Of a DNA stretch of 64,000 bases, positions 32,858-42,304 are shown one piece after another (the first letter of the stretch is position 1; each line of letters starts with the position of its first letter). The notes below the pieces were generated by a model that worked only from the letters and a program-made list of their open reading frames with translations, ran no database searches and was not told the origin of the DNA. Source of the DNA: Roseiarcus sp963805295 (GTDB lineage: Bacteria; Pseudomonadota; Alphaproteobacteria; Rhizobiales; Beijerinckiaceae). Made by a program: the position numbers and the translations under genes. The DNA lies in the NCBI GenBank assembly GCA_963805295.1, contig CAWDTW010000031.1:62001-126000 (forward strand). The letters run 5' to 3'.

Positions 32858-33547
32858 ATGAGCAATACTCAAGTCCGCGGCGAAACAGCAATCGAGACCC
32901 CGAGAGCGCGGGCGGTCGACACGAAGCTCGAGGTCATCGTCATCCCAGTTTCGGACGTCGATCGCGCCAAGCGCTTTTACGGCAACCTGGGTTGGAGGCT
33001 CGACGCCGACTTTGCCGCCGGTGACGACTTCCGCGTGATCCAGTTCACGCCGCCTGGCTCGGGGTGCTCGGTCATCTTCGGCAAGAACGTCACCGCGGCG
33101 GCGCCCGGCTCCGCCCAGGGACTGTACCTGATCGTCTCCGACATCGAGGCCGCCCGCGACGAGCTGCTCGGTCGCGGCGTCGAGATCAGCGAGGTGTTCC
33201 ACGACGCCGGCGGCGTGTACGCTGGGACGGACGAGCCCTACCTGTTTGGGCGGCTTCGGGTTAGCGGTCCGGATCCCGAGCATCGCAGCTACCGCTCGTA
33301 CGCCTCGTTCAGAGATCCGGACGGCAACGGCTGGCTGTTCCAGGAAGTCACAGTGCGATTGCCCGGACGCGTGGACGCGGACGACACGACATTCACCTCG
33401 CCGACTGAGCTCGCGAGCGCGCTCCGACGTGCGGAGGCCGCGCACGGCGAGCACGAGAAGCGGACCGGCCAGCGAGATGCAGACTGGCCGGACTGGTACG
33501 CCGAGTACATCGTCCGGGAGCAGGCCGGGAAGCAGCTGCCGTCATGA
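32858..33547 (+). CDS. VOC-superfamily (glyoxalase/bleomycin-resistance-like) protein
   Basis: A 229-residue protein with a vicinal-oxygen-chelate fold: KLEVIVIPVSDVDRAKRFYGNLGWRLDADF, FTPPGSGCSVIFG, GLYLIVSDIEAARDELLGRGVEISEVFH, and YASFRDPDGNGWLFQEVTVRLPGR. A C-terminal extension (SPTELASALRRAEAAHGEHEKRTGQRDADWPDWYAEYIVREQAG) is seen in a known subgroup. Metal-dependent lyase, isomerase or dioxygenase role cannot be decided. GAGGAGATCGAC precedes the ATG. Confidence 0.8.
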   Translation: MSNTQVRGETAIETPRARAVDTKLEVIVIPVSDVDRAKRFYGNLGWRLDADFAAGDDFRVIQFTPPGSGCSVIFGKNVTAAAPGSAQGLYLIVSDIEAARDELLGRGVEISEVFHDAGGVYAGTDEPYLFGRLRVSGPDPEHRSYRSYASFRDPDGNGWLFQEVTVRLPGRVDADDTTFTSPTELASALRRAEAAHGEHEKRTGQRDADWPDWYAEYIVREQAGKQLPS

Positions 33548-33660
33548 GCAGCGGCAAGACGTCATCGTCATCGGCGGCGGCTCGCCGGGCGAGCATTGCG
33601 CCGGCGCGCTCGCTAGAGCGGTCTGCGCGTCGCAGTCGTCGAGCACGAGCTGGGATGCCA
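33547..33660 (+). pseudogene. N-terminal fragment of an FAD/NAD-dependent disulfide oxidoreductase
   Basis: The plus strand reads RQDVIVIGGGSPGEHCAGAL then, after a one-base shift, GLRVAVVEHEL. This is the FAD-binding Rossmann start of pyridine-nucleotide disulfide oxidoreductases (dihydrolipoamide dehydrogenase-like). After about 35 residues homology ends and the next gene begins. It overlaps the stop of the VOC gene, where the full gene once followed. Confidence 0.6.
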
Positions 33661-33775
33661 CATCGCGTTCAGACCACTCCGCAAATCGATCTGAAGACTT
33701 CGGCGCGAGCATTGCGCGCGCCGACTTCTGTGCAAGCGCGGCAACGTCGAACGGAATCTGAAAGGGGATTTATCG

Positions 33776-34348
33776 ATGAAAACAAACAAGCTCTTGGTAG
33801 CCGCCGTACTCGCGACCGCAATCGGGGCCCCGATTGTTGGCTTTGTAGGGGAAATGAAGGGGCAGTCGACGACATCTACAGGGGTACGGGTGCCCTTCCT
33901 CCACGGGTTTCCCACTGGCCAAATTGCCAGTCAATCCGAGTTGGCATCTCTTGAGCGCGCGAACGATTGGCTCAATTCGCCGCCCCTGACGGCGTCGGCT
34001 CTGCGCGGAAAAGTCGTCCTCATCGATTTCTGGACCTACACCTGCATCAACTGGCGGCGCACGCTTCCCTATGTCCGCGGCTGGGCCGAGAAATACAGGG
34101 ATCAGGGATTAGTGGTGATCGGCATCCAGGCGCCGGAGTTCGCATTTGAAAAAAACGTCGACAACGTCCGCTGGGCCGTGAAGGACATGAGGATCGACTA
34201 CCCGATCGCGGTCGACAATGAACATGTCATATGGCGTGCCTTCCAGAACCAATATTGGCCGGCGCTGTATTTCGTCGATTCGCAGGGGCGTGTTCGATAT
34301 CAGCATTTTGGCGAGGGCTCATACGAACAGTCCGAAATGATCATTCAA
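33776..34348 (+). pseudogene. Thioredoxin-fold (TlpA/DipZ-like) protein, 5' part, split by an IS
   Basis: Encodes a signal peptide (LLVAAVLATAIGAPIVGFVG) and a thioredoxin-like domain: GKVVLIDFWTYTCINWRRTLPYVRGWAEKYRDQGLVVIGIQAPEFAFEKNVDNV, DYPIAVDNEHVIWRAFQNQYWPALYFVDSQGRVRYQHFGEGSYEQSEMIIQ. The active site reads CINW, with the second cysteine of CxxC replaced by Trp. The frame is interrupted exactly after codon 191 by an IS at 34349 flanked by TTCAA. It resumes in frame at 36028; the undisrupted protein would be 371 residues. Confidence 0.85.
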
Positions 34349-36022
34349 CCTAAATTCGGCGGTTGAGGCGTTTTCCGGGGGCTGAGAATCATTCATTTTC
34401 ATATGCATGGGACAGGATTTCGCGCGCTTTGGGGCTCACCCGTCGGGTGAACAATCTCCGGTTGAACCCGACGCGTCGGGCGTGGGCGTCGTGGTCGACA
34501 GTTTCGCCGGTTCAATTCGGGTCGAGTTTGATCATGAAGCGGCGTTTACGCCGCTCGGGCAATTGCCGTTCTTCATCGATTTTCTGAAGACCGCGGGGTT
34601 GTTCGAGGCGTTGGTGGCGGATTGCCCGCTGCGTTACACCAGTCCGAACGCGCCCAAGAAGCGCGACGTGCTGGGGACGGCGATGTTGTCGATGTTGGCC
34701 GGGCACAAGCGCTACGCGCATATCGCGGCGCTGCGGAGCGGCCGCGTGTTGCCCGAGCTTCTCGACATGAGCAAGATCGTCAGCGAGGACGCGGTTCGGC
34801 GGGCGTTCGCGGCGATCGAGGAAGAAGCGGGCGCGAACTGGCTACGAGGTCATCTCGACCATTGCGTGGAGCCGCTTTTGAGCGAGCCGTGGATACTCGA
34901 CGTCGATACGACGGTGAAGCCGCTCTACGGCCATCAGGAAGGAGCGGTGGTCGGCTACAATCCCAAGAAGCCTGGGCGGCCCAGCCACTGCTATCACACC
35001 TATTCGATGGCGGGGACGCGATTGGTTCTCGAGGTGGATGTGAGCGCGGGCAACGAGCACACTTCCAATCACAGCGCGCCTGGCCTTTGGGCGCTCTTGG
35101 ACCGAACGCCGCGCGATTGTTGGCCTTCTCTTTTGCGCGGCGACAAGGGCTTCGGCAATGAGGGGATCATGGGCGAAGCCGAGCGGCGCGCTTTGCCGTA
35201 TTTGTTCAAGCTACGGCTGACCGCCAACGTCAAACGCGCGATCGAGCGTCTTTCGGGGCAGAGTGATTGGGTCAATTCGGGCCAAGGTTGGCAAGCCAAG
35301 GGGACCGAGATTCGATTGCAAGGCTGGAGCCGACAACGGCGCGTCGTCGTATTGCGGCGGCGCGTGAGAGGCGCGCTGGCGACGCCCGCGATGGACGAGG
35401 ATGGACCGCCTCGGCTCGCCTTCCTCGACATCGGTGCGAGCGAGGAGATGTGGGAATATCAGGTTCTCGCGACCACGCTCGCCGAGGCCCTGGAAAGCTT
35501 TGGCCAGCTCTATCGCGACCGCGGCGATGGAGAGAATGTCTTCGACGAGTTGAAGAACCAATGGGGCTGGGGCGGCTTCGTCACGCATGACCTGGCGCGC
35601 TGTCGTCTGGCGGCCCGCCTCGTGGCGTTGTTTTATGATTGGTGGAACATCTTCACGCGCTTGGCCGAGCCGGATCGTCACCGAGAAGCGATCACGAGCC
35701 GGCCATTGTTGTTGCACGCCATCGCCGAACGGGTGCGCCATGCGCGACAAACGACGATCAAGATCACCAGCACGCACGCCAAGTCCGTTCCCGCTGCAAA
35801 GGCGCTTCGAGCGGTAGCCCTATTCCTGAGGCGGTTGGTCACAAATGCGGAGCAGTTGACGCCCTGGCAGCGTTGGCGCGAAATCCTCTCCCGCGCCTTT
35901 CAAGCCTTCCTCAAAGGCCGCGCCCTGCGCGCGCCGCCGCGCTTATGTCCATCTTGACGCAACCGCAGATTGAACCCCCCCCGCTTCACGAACGACGATC
36001 AGAGCCAACTGCCGAATTTAGG
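34349..36022 (+). mobile_element. Complete insertion sequence, 1674 bases, 5-base target duplication TTCAA
   Basis: The left end CCTAAATTCGGCGGTTG and the inverted right end (CCTAAATTCGGCAGTTG on the minus strand) are terminal inverted repeats. Both sides are flanked by TTCAA (34344-34348 and 36023-36027). Removing the element plus one TTCAA restores an open thioredoxin-fold gene. It carries one DDE transposase gene. IS4-superfamily, with IS1634- or IS1380-type the best guesses; exact family not settled. Confidence 0.9.
34407..35957 (+). CDS. DDE transposase of the IS (IS4 superfamily)
   Basis: An intact 516-residue transposase. RNase H-like core: EPWILDVDTTVKPLYGHQEGAVVGYNPKKPGRPSHCYHTY (first Asp), SLLRGDKGFGNEGIMGEAE (second Asp), and the C-terminal helix DRGDGENVFDELKNQWGWGGFVTHDLARCRLAARLVALFYDWWNIF (Glu). 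The N-terminus has LGQLPFFIDFLKTAGLFEALVADCPLRYTSPNAPKKRDVLGTAMLSMLAGHKRYAHIAALR. An uninterrupted frame and near-perfect ends suggest recent activity. Confidence 0.88.
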   Translation: MGQDFARFGAHPSGEQSPVEPDASGVGVVVDSFAGSIRVEFDHEAAFTPLGQLPFFIDFLKTAGLFEALVADCPLRYTSPNAPKKRDVLGTAMLSMLAGHKRYAHIAALRSGRVLPELLDMSKIVSEDAVRRAFAAIEEEAGANWLRGHLDHCVEPLLSEPWILDVDTTVKPLYGHQEGAVVGYNPKKPGRPSHCYHTYSMAGTRLVLEVDVSAGNEHTSNHSAPGLWALLDRTPRDCWPSLLRGDKGFGNEGIMGEAERRALPYLFKLRLTANVKRAIERLSGQSDWVNSGQGWQAKGTEIRLQGWSRQRRVVVLRRRVRGALATPAMDEDGPPRLAFLDIGASEEMWEYQVLATTLAEALESFGQLYRDRGDGENVFDELKNQWGWGGFVTHDLARCRLAARLVALFYDWWNIFTRLAEPDRHREAITSRPLLLHAIAERVRHARQTTIKITSTHAKSVPAAKALRAVALFLRRLVTNAEQLTPWQRWREILSRAFQAFLKGRALRAPPRLCPS

Positions 36023-36027
36023 TTCAA

Positions 36028-36570
36028 GAATTGCTGGCCGAGGCGGGAGTCGGCGGGATCGACAGTGAACCCGTGTCGGTAGATGCCCGCGGTCTTGAAG
36101 CGGCCGCCGATTGGGGCAGCCTGAAGTCTGAGGAAAATTATGTCGGGTACGAGCGCACCCAGAACTTCACGTCGCCGGGGGGTGCGGTCTTGGACCAGCC
36201 TCGCGTCTATATGCTCCCCGCGCAACTGCGCCTGAACGATTGGGCGCTTTCTGGGGATTGGACGGTGAAGAACCAAGCCGCCGTGCTGAACAAGCCCAAT
36301 GGACGCATCGCGTACCGTTTTCACGCCCGCGATCTTCATCTTGTCATGGGCCCCCCTGCCCCAGGCACTCCCGTGCGATTTCGCGTGCTGATCGATGGAC
36401 GGCCGCCAGGCGCGGCTCACGGAATTGACGTTGACGAACAAGGCGACGGCATGGTGACCGAACAGCGTCTGTACCAGCTGATCCGACAACCGAAACCCAT
36501 CGCCGATCACCAGTTCGAGATCGAGTTTCTCGGTCCAGGCGTGGAGGTTTTTGCGTTCACGTTCGGCTAA
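36028..36570 (+). pseudogene. Thioredoxin-fold protein, 3' part, separated by the IS
   Basis: This 180-residue remainder (ELLAEAGVGGIDSEPV..., YERTQNFTSPGGAVLDQPRVYMLPAQLRLNDWALSGDWTVKNQAAVLNKPNGRIAYRFHARDLHLVMGPPAPGTPVRFRVLIDGRPPG..., FEIEFLGPGVEVFAFTFG) is the beta-rich C-terminal module found after the redox domain in DipZ-like thioredoxin proteins. It joins codon 191 of the gene at 33776 in frame once the IS and one TTCAA are removed. An internal ATG could start a separate product, but that is unsupported. Confidence 0.85.
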
Positions 36571-36737
36571 TCCGTTGCGCGGGGGGATGTTCGAAAGTTC
36601 GTAGCGCATGATCCCGGCCTCCAGATTCGAGGCTTAAAATCACGATCCGCATCCGCGAACCCATGGTTATGCCCTACCCGTCTCGAACTCGGCGGCCACT
36701 TCGTGACCGGTCGCCCGCACCGCCCACCGGAGGAATC

Positions 36738-37496
36738 ATGGCCACCGCAACCACTGCTGTATCCACCCAGCGCGAACCGGAACTGCTCGGCCAGACCGTC
36801 GTCGTTATCGGCGGCAGCGCCGGCATCGGGTTGGAAACCGCCCGGCGAGCCCGCGCCGAGGGCGCCGGCGTCATCATCACCGGGCGCAATCCCGAACGCC
36901 TCAAGCAAGCAGCGCTCGAGCTCGACGCGCAGCGCACCGCGGCCTTCGACGCCAACGATTGGGCCTCCCTGCAGTCGTTCTTCCAGGATCTCCCAATCCC
37001 GATCGACCACGTGATGGTCACCGCCGGCGCTCCCCACTACGGGCCTGCGCTCGAAATGCCGCCAGAGGAGGCGCGACGCGAACTCACCGAGCACCTGTTG
37101 CTCGCGCTCGGGGTCGCACGTGGCGCCGCCCACAAGGTCAATCCGCCCGGCTCCCTGGTATTCATGGGCGGCACGGGCGCGCGTCGCCCACGAGCTGGCC
37201 TCGGAATCGCCTCGGCAGCCACCGTCGCGTTCCCCACCCTCATCGCCAACCTCGCGCTCGAGCTCGCGCCGATCCGCGTCAACCTGATCGCCGCAGGCTT
37301 CGTCGACACACCCCTCTCGGCATCAATCCTCGGCGACGACCTCGACAAGCGGCGCGACGAGCTCCGCGCGACGCTGCCCATCCGGCGCGTCGTCGGACCA
37401 GCTGACGTCGCCGCGCTAGCCGTTCACATCATGAGCAACACAGCATTGACGGGCGCGACGTACGATATCGACGGCGGCCAGCAGCTCGTCTCGTGA
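36738..37496 (+). CDS. SDR-family protein lacking the catalytic Tyr-Lys
   Basis: A 252-residue Rossmann protein: TVVVIGGSAGIGLETARRARAEGAGVIITGRN (NAD(P) loop), VMVTAGAPHYGP, and ALELAPIRVNLIAAGFVDTPLSASILGDDLDKRRDELRATLPIRRVVGPADVAALAVHIMSNTALTGATYDIDGGQQLV. The usual Ser...YxxxK is replaced by RAGLGIASAATVAFPTL with neither Tyr nor Lys at the expected spacing, so normal dehydrogenase chemistry is doubtful. The ATG at 36738 follows GGAGGAATC. Confidence 0.85.
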   Translation: MATATTAVSTQREPELLGQTVVVIGGSAGIGLETARRARAEGAGVIITGRNPERLKQAALELDAQRTAAFDANDWASLQSFFQDLPIPIDHVMVTAGAPHYGPALEMPPEEARRELTEHLLLALGVARGAAHKVNPPGSLVFMGGTGARRPRAGLGIASAATVAFPTLIANLALELAPIRVNLIAAGFVDTPLSASILGDDLDKRRDELRATLPIRRVVGPADVAALAVHIMSNTALTGATYDIDGGQQLVS

Positions 37497-38128
37497 TGAA
37501 CGCACGACAGTGACCTCCATCTCGTTGCTTCTGTGCCCCCTATGGGACGCATTTGGTGAATGGCCGCTTCACGTCAACTCCGGCCGTCTGCTGCGCGCCC
37601 CCAAGAGACACCGTCATGAACGATCCGACGCAGGCGGCGGAATGGATGGGAATTACGGTGGCGCGTACACATTTCCCTGTTTCTGGCGATGGCCTGTGGT
37701 CGCGCGAGTGAAGCCGAAGCGAGGGCGTAAGCCCGGCCATTGCCGTCGCGTCGAGAAGCGCCGCAAATTCGCCCCGGCGTTTGACCCACATCAATGCGCG
37801 TGGACCTCGCGCTCTGCGAGGCTGGCGATCTCAGACGCGGCTCAATGTCTGCCGACACAGCGAATGCTGCGATGCTGAAACGTCAGAGCGGGCCACGGCC
37901 AAAAGCCTCCGGGAGGAAGGCAGCCGCGATCACCCTCTGAAACTTCGGGCCGGAGCGCTAGGCTAGTGCCCCGGCCCGAAACAGCCGAGATCACTTCATC
38001 CTGATTACCAACGTATGATCCGGCCCGCGGCATTTCCGTGATCATGGCGCCATGCGCGCCAACGACAAATGGCTCGACCGGGCCAACAGGCGTCTGTCGC
38101 CCCCAAATCATCTCCTGATCTCGTGTCG
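37497..38128. other. 632-base region without a supported gene; one strong inverted repeat
   Basis: No frame on either strand shows recognisable protein similarity. An inverted repeat TTCGGGCCGG (37944-37953) / CCGGCCCGAA (37971-37980) with a 17-base loop lies in the right half and could be a terminator or a remnant end for the flanking convergent genes. Confidence 0.5.
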
Positions 38129-40489
38129 TCACAGCCGCAGTCCGATCCCCTCCGCCTCGGACAATTCCACCGTCCGCTTCTCGTCCTCGGGCAGGATCAC
38201 GCGTATCTCGGCATAAGGCAGGGGGTAATTCCCGCTCGCCCCGACCGCGACCCGCACGCGGCTCGCGGTCCAACTCAGCGCGATCGTCACGCGGGTCGAG
38301 GCGCCGACCACGGAGATGCCGTCGTCTTCAAGGAGAGCGGCGCTCGAAGCGCCCTCGCCGGCGCCCGGAAAAACGCTGAGCGCCCGCGAGGGCTCGTCGT
38401 GCAGGCGCGAATAATCGTCGCCGCTGTCGGTCGTCGCGACGATCGCTCCGGCCGGCGCGAGCAGCGGCAGCCGATCCAGCGGCGCCGGGATGGTCGCGCT
38501 CCGACCGGCCGGGTAGACGCGCCCGGTCCAGAAATCGCGCCAGCTTTCGGGGCCGCGCGGCAGATAGACCTCGACCTCGCGCGCGCCTTCGCGCAGGACC
38601 GGCGCAGCGAGCAGGCAGGGGCCGAACATGGCCGCGTCGGCGTCGGCGAAACAGGCGGGATCGTCCTCGAAGGCCACGAAGGTCGGCGCCAGCACAGGGA
38701 TATGCGCCTCGTGCGCCCAAAACATCGCGCTGTAGAGATAAGGCATGAGCCGCAATCGCAACCGCAGCGCGTCGCGGATCGCCGGCAGCGCCTCCGGGTG
38801 CAGCCAGGGCGAGGTCGTGACGCCATCGTCCTTCCAGCTGTTCATGAGAAAGCGCGGATGCAATAGCCCGGCCTGCGTCCAGCGGATCAGCAGTTCGGGC
38901 TCGGGCGGGGGCCCAGCGAAGCCGCCGACGTCATGGCCGATGTTGAACATGCCGGAGAGCGACATGCCGAGGCCGGTGCGCAGGTTCCATTTCAGCGAGT
39001 CCCAACTCGTCGTGTTGTCGCCGCTCCAAGTCTGGGCATAGCGCTGCAGGCCGGGCCCGCCGGCGCGCGTGACGGTGAAGGGGCGGACGTTCGGCTTCGA
39101 GGCGAGCTGGGCTTCGCGCGTCGCGCGCGTCATCAGCAGGGCCTGCACAGGGCGCAACAGGGACAGCGGCGTCGGCTCGCCGAAGCCCGCGCAGATCGCG
39201 TCGTCGTCCCACAACCCGTATTCATTGTTGTCGTTCCACCCCGCGTCGACGCCGTAGTCGAGGACCTGTCGGGCAAGGCCCTCCTTCCACCACGCGACGC
39301 CGGCGGGATTGGTGAAATCGACATGCGCGCCCTCGCCGTCCCAGAACTGTGATTTCAGAGGCGCGTGATCGTCGCCGCCGGCGATGAAGCCGCCGGCCGC
39401 CGCGACCTCTCCATAGCGGGGATGGTCGTCAAGTAGGCACGGCTTGACGTTGGCGACCACCTTCATGCCCGCATCGGCGAACGCGCGCGTCAGCGCCTTC
39501 GGCTCTGGGAATTTTGCGCGGTTCCAGGTGAAGACGTAGCGCTTTCTGCCGATCGAAGTGTAGCCCGAGCCAAAATGAAATGAGGAGATGGGGACGTCGA
39601 GCGCCTTCGCCGCGTCGATCACGCCCTGGATGCGCGCCTGCGCGTCGGGCGCGTCGGCGAGCGCCATCGCGGTCTGCGCGAAACCGAGCGACCAGCGCGG
39701 CGGCAGCGCCGTGCGGCCGGTCAGGGCGACGAACTTGGCGGTGACGTCCGCCAAGCGCGGGCCGAGGATCAGGTAGAAATCGAGGTCGCCGTCCTCGGCC
39801 TCATAGGCGCGATAGCGGCCGAAGTAATTGTCGCGCTCGCAGCCGAGGTCGAAACCGCCCTCGGCGCCGTTGTCGTAGAAAACGCCATGCGAGACGCCGC
39901 TCGCCGCTTCGCGCACGATCAGGAACGGCCAGTTCTTGTAGAGCGGATCGCCGCGTTCGGGATCGAAGCCGAGCAAATCGCGCATCGCGCAACGCAGCCG
40001 CCGCCCGGTGAGGTCGAGCGGGCCGGTCTTGTCGCCCAAGCCATAGTGACGATCGCCGAGAGCGCGCGCCATCGCGTGTTTGAAGGCATGCGTCTTCTGT
40101 CCGAGAAAATAGGGCTGCGTCTTGCGGTCGCGCGCGAAGATCGTTCCGTCGGGCAGCGCCCAGTCCATGCGAAAGCCGTCGAGCGTCAGGGTCAAGCGCA
40201 GCGCTCGCGTCGCGAGCGCGACATGGGTCGGCGACGCCGTGATCTCGGTCGCGACGGCCGGCCACGAACTGTCGTCGAGCCGCGCGCGGCCCGCCCAGTC
40301 CGTGTCGCCCTGGCCGAACGCGGGCACGGCCCATGTGCGCTTCTGACGGACCTCGGCCCCGCGCAGAGCCGTGACCCGGACGAGGTCGTCGGCAAGCGCG
40401 ACGATCCGCATCGCGGCGCCGTCGCCGCAATCCAGCGTGAGCCCGCGCGAGTCGCATGAGGTCAGGCGGGCGCGAAGGATCGGCTTCAT
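38129..40489 (-). CDS. Glycoside hydrolase family 31 (alpha-glucosidase/alpha-xylosidase type)
   Basis: An intact 786-residue GH31 enzyme, retaining mechanism. N-terminal beta-sandwich with the gate segment HYGLGDKTGPLDLTGRRLRC; barrel start GRTALPPRWSLGFAQTAM; nucleophile Asp420 in DAGWNDNNEYGLWDDD; acid/base Asp491 in QTWSGDNTTSWDSLKWNLRTGLGMSLSGM. Then RFLMNSWKDDGVTTSPWLHPEALPAIRDALRLRLRLMPYLYSAMFWAH and a C-terminal beta domain. No signal peptide, so cytoplasmic. Substrate specificity cannot be read. It stands alone, transcribed toward the SDR gene. Confidence 0.93.
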   Translation of the reverse strand: MKPILRARLTSCDSRGLTLDCGDGAAMRIVALADDLVRVTALRGAEVRQKRTWAVPAFGQGDTDWAGRARLDDSSWPAVATEITASPTHVALATRALRLTLTLDGFRMDWALPDGTIFARDRKTQPYFLGQKTHAFKHAMARALGDRHYGLGDKTGPLDLTGRRLRCAMRDLLGFDPERGDPLYKNWPFLIVREAASGVSHGVFYDNGAEGGFDLGCERDNYFGRYRAYEAEDGDLDFYLILGPRLADVTAKFVALTGRTALPPRWSLGFAQTAMALADAPDAQARIQGVIDAAKALDVPISSFHFGSGYTSIGRKRYVFTWNRAKFPEPKALTRAFADAGMKVVANVKPCLLDDHPRYGEVAAAGGFIAGGDDHAPLKSQFWDGEGAHVDFTNPAGVAWWKEGLARQVLDYGVDAGWNDNNEYGLWDDDAICAGFGEPTPLSLLRPVQALLMTRATREAQLASKPNVRPFTVTRAGGPGLQRYAQTWSGDNTTSWDSLKWNLRTGLGMSLSGMFNIGHDVGGFAGPPPEPELLIRWTQAGLLHPRFLMNSWKDDGVTTSPWLHPEALPAIRDALRLRLRLMPYLYSAMFWAHEAHIPVLAPTFVAFEDDPACFADADAAMFGPCLLAAPVLREGAREVEVYLPRGPESWRDFWTGRVYPAGRSATIPAPLDRLPLLAPAGAIVATTDSGDDYSRLHDEPSRALSVFPGAGEGASSAALLEDDGISVVGASTRVTIALSWTASRVRVAVGASGNYPLPYAEIRVILPEDEKRTVELSEAEGIGLRL

Positions 40490-41075
40490 CGCGTCGGGCT
40501 CCTCTCGTCAGGCCGGCGCGAAACGTTCGACGTGGCGCCCGCGCCGTCGAGGCCGCCTCGGGCGCCCATAGGCGATTGTTCCTCTCGCGCACTGTCGTCG
40601 CGTAGGACGTTTCTATTCGAGACTCGCTACGAAGGAAAACGAGGCGCCGGCCCTCCGCGGCTGTTGGTTGGGCGAGATGCCTTGGGCGGGATGAAATCAT
40701 TTGTCGAGTTGACGAAGTCATTCCGAGGGGCCGCGCGAAGCTCGCCGCCGGCTGCCGTTCCGCCACGATCAGTGTCCCAACGCGAGACGAGGCGCCTTAC
40801 CGGTTCGCCCCAAGCCGCTCACGCTGGAACTTTCTTACAAGCCGGCCGCCTCATTCGCCGGAGCGGGCCACGCCGGGGTGAGGTCGGCGATGCGGATCGC
40901 CCAGAACTCCGCGAGAACTCCTCCGCGAAAATTTCTCGGCTTGACCCGGAAGGCAATCGGTCGGCAAGCTCAACGGCGCGGCCTGAGCAGGACCCCGAGC
41001 GCCGTTGGCGGCGCCGCAATCGGCCCGGGGGCTTCGGCCGAACCGCCAATGACGGCGCCGTCGAGAGAGGCTGCA
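40490..41075. other. 586-base intergenic region, nothing recognised
   Basis: Between the divergent GH31 and dodecin genes I found no frame with protein similarity, RNA gene, or clear promoter consensus. The dodecin ATG at 41076 is preceded by GAGAGAGGCTGC, a usable ribosome site. Confidence 0.5.
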
Positions 41076-41291
41076 ATGGTCGAGAGCGTCTACAAAGTGA
41101 TCGAGCTGGTCGGGACGAGCGACAAGTCCTGGGAGAAGGCCGCCAAGGCCGCGGTCGAACGCGCCGCTCTGAGCCTGAGGGACATGCGGGTGGCCGAGGT
41201 CCTCGAGCAGGACCTCGTGATCGAAGGGGGCAAGGTCGAAGCCTATCGCACCAAGCTCAAGGTGTCCTTCAAGTACGAAGGCAAGGACTGA
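41076..41291 (+). CDS. Dodecin flavoprotein
   Basis: A 71-residue dodecin, a dodecameric flavin-storing or -buffering protein: MVESVYKVIELVGTSDKSWEKAAKAAVERAALSLRDMRVAEVLEQDLVIEGGKVEAYRTKLKVSFKYEG. VYKVIELVGTS, the WE(K/A)AA helix and AYRTKLKVSFKYE strand are diagnostic; the Trp stacks on flavin. Monocistronic. Confidence 0.93.
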   Translation: MVESVYKVIELVGTSDKSWEKAAKAAVERAALSLRDMRVAEVLEQDLVIEGGKVEAYRTKLKVSFKYEGKD

Positions 41292-41559
41292 GGCTCGCGG
41301 CGCACCGGGCGGCGCTTGCCGGCGCCGCCGTCGGCGGGTCCTTCGCCTTCTCCAACGAGCGCCGCCTCCATCCGGCGCTCGGCCATCGCGCGCCGATGAC
41401 CGTCCGGCGCAAGGGCGCCGCGCCGGCATCCCATGGGCATGCCGACAACGCTCGCGCGTCGACCCCCTGCCCACGGGGCGGATCAGGGCTGCGCGGCCGC
41501 TTCACCCGCCAGACGTGTGGGCTTCGCTCCGGTCGAACCGCGATTCGGTTGCTCGCCGG

Positions 41560-42213
41560 TCAGAACTCCACCTCGAGTTCCTCGATCTCCTCCTTCTCGG
41601 CGAGCGCGGCTTCGCGCCATTCCTTCATCGCGGGAAGATCCCAGACGAGGTCGGCGTAGTCCTTCAATTCGCCGTCGAGCGCGACGCCGTAGGTGCGGAA
41701 GCGGCTCACCACCGGGGCGTACATCGCGTCGGCCATGCCGATCTTGCCGAAGAGGTAGGGGCCGCCGTAGGCGCTGAGGCACTCGCGCCAGATCACGAGG
41801 ATGCGGTCGATGTCGGCCTTGGCCTTCGACCAAATCTTGAAGCGGGGAAACTCGGCCTTGATGTTCATCGGCAGCGCCTGCCGCAGCGAGACGAAGCCCG
41901 AGTGCATTTCGCCGCAGATGGAGCGGCAGTGGGCGCGCGTTGCCTGATCCTTGGGCAGAAGGCCCGCCTTCGGCGCGACTTCGTTCAAGAACTCGCCGAT
42001 CGCCAGCGTGTCCCACACCCGCATGCCCTGGTGGGTGAGGCACGGCACCAGGATCGAGGGCGACAGCAGCAGGATCTCGGCCCGCGCGTCGGCGTCGTCG
42101 GGCGCGACGATCACCTCGTCGAAGTCGATCTTCGCCAGCTTGGCCATCAGCCAGCCGCGCAACGACCAAGAGGAATAGTTCTTGCTGCTCAGACTGAGCG
42201 TCGTGCGTGACAT
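41560..42213 (-). CDS. Glutathione S-transferase family protein
   Basis: A 217-residue GST: thioredoxin-like N-domain (TLSLSSKNYSSWSLRGWLMAKLAKIDFDEVIVAP with Ser/Tyr near the active site; SILVPCLTHQGMRVWDTLAIGEFLNEV, where VP and WDTLAI bind glutathione) and helical C-domain (CRSICGEMHSGFVSLRQALPMNI, GPYLFGKIGMADAMYAPVVSRF). The ATG at 42213 is preferred over an ATG 33 bases upstream because homology begins there. Divergent from phaZ with a sigma-54-like element facing it. Confidence 0.87.
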   Translation of the reverse strand: MSRTTLSLSSKNYSSWSLRGWLMAKLAKIDFDEVIVAPDDADARAEILLLSPSILVPCLTHQGMRVWDTLAIGEFLNEVAPKAGLLPKDQATRAHCRSICGEMHSGFVSLRQALPMNIKAEFPRFKIWSKAKADIDRILVIWRECLSAYGGPYLFGKIGMADAMYAPVVSRFRTYGVALDGELKDYADLVWDLPAMKEWREAALAEKEEIEELEVEF

Positions 42214-42264
42214 ATCCCCACCGATTGTTGACGGTCGCCTCGACATTCTTTCATTTTAGCGCGA

Positions 42265-42280
42265 AGCAAACGATGTGCCA
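42265..42280 (-). promoter_or_regulatory. Sigma-54-type -24/-12 promoter reading toward gst
   Basis: On the minus strand TGGCAC (42280-42275), five bases, then TTGCT (42269-42265): the invariant GG and GC doublets have RpoN spacing. It lies 52 bases before the gst ATG. A near mirror image lies at 42305-42320. Confidence 0.55.
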
Positions 42281-42304
42281 AAGGCCGATCGCCGCAGGGG
42301 TCTC

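Noticed and set aside
40532..41075. Plus-strand open frame overlapping dodecin upstream region
   Set aside because: Arg/Ser-rich low-complexity translation without homology; the real gene starts at 41076.
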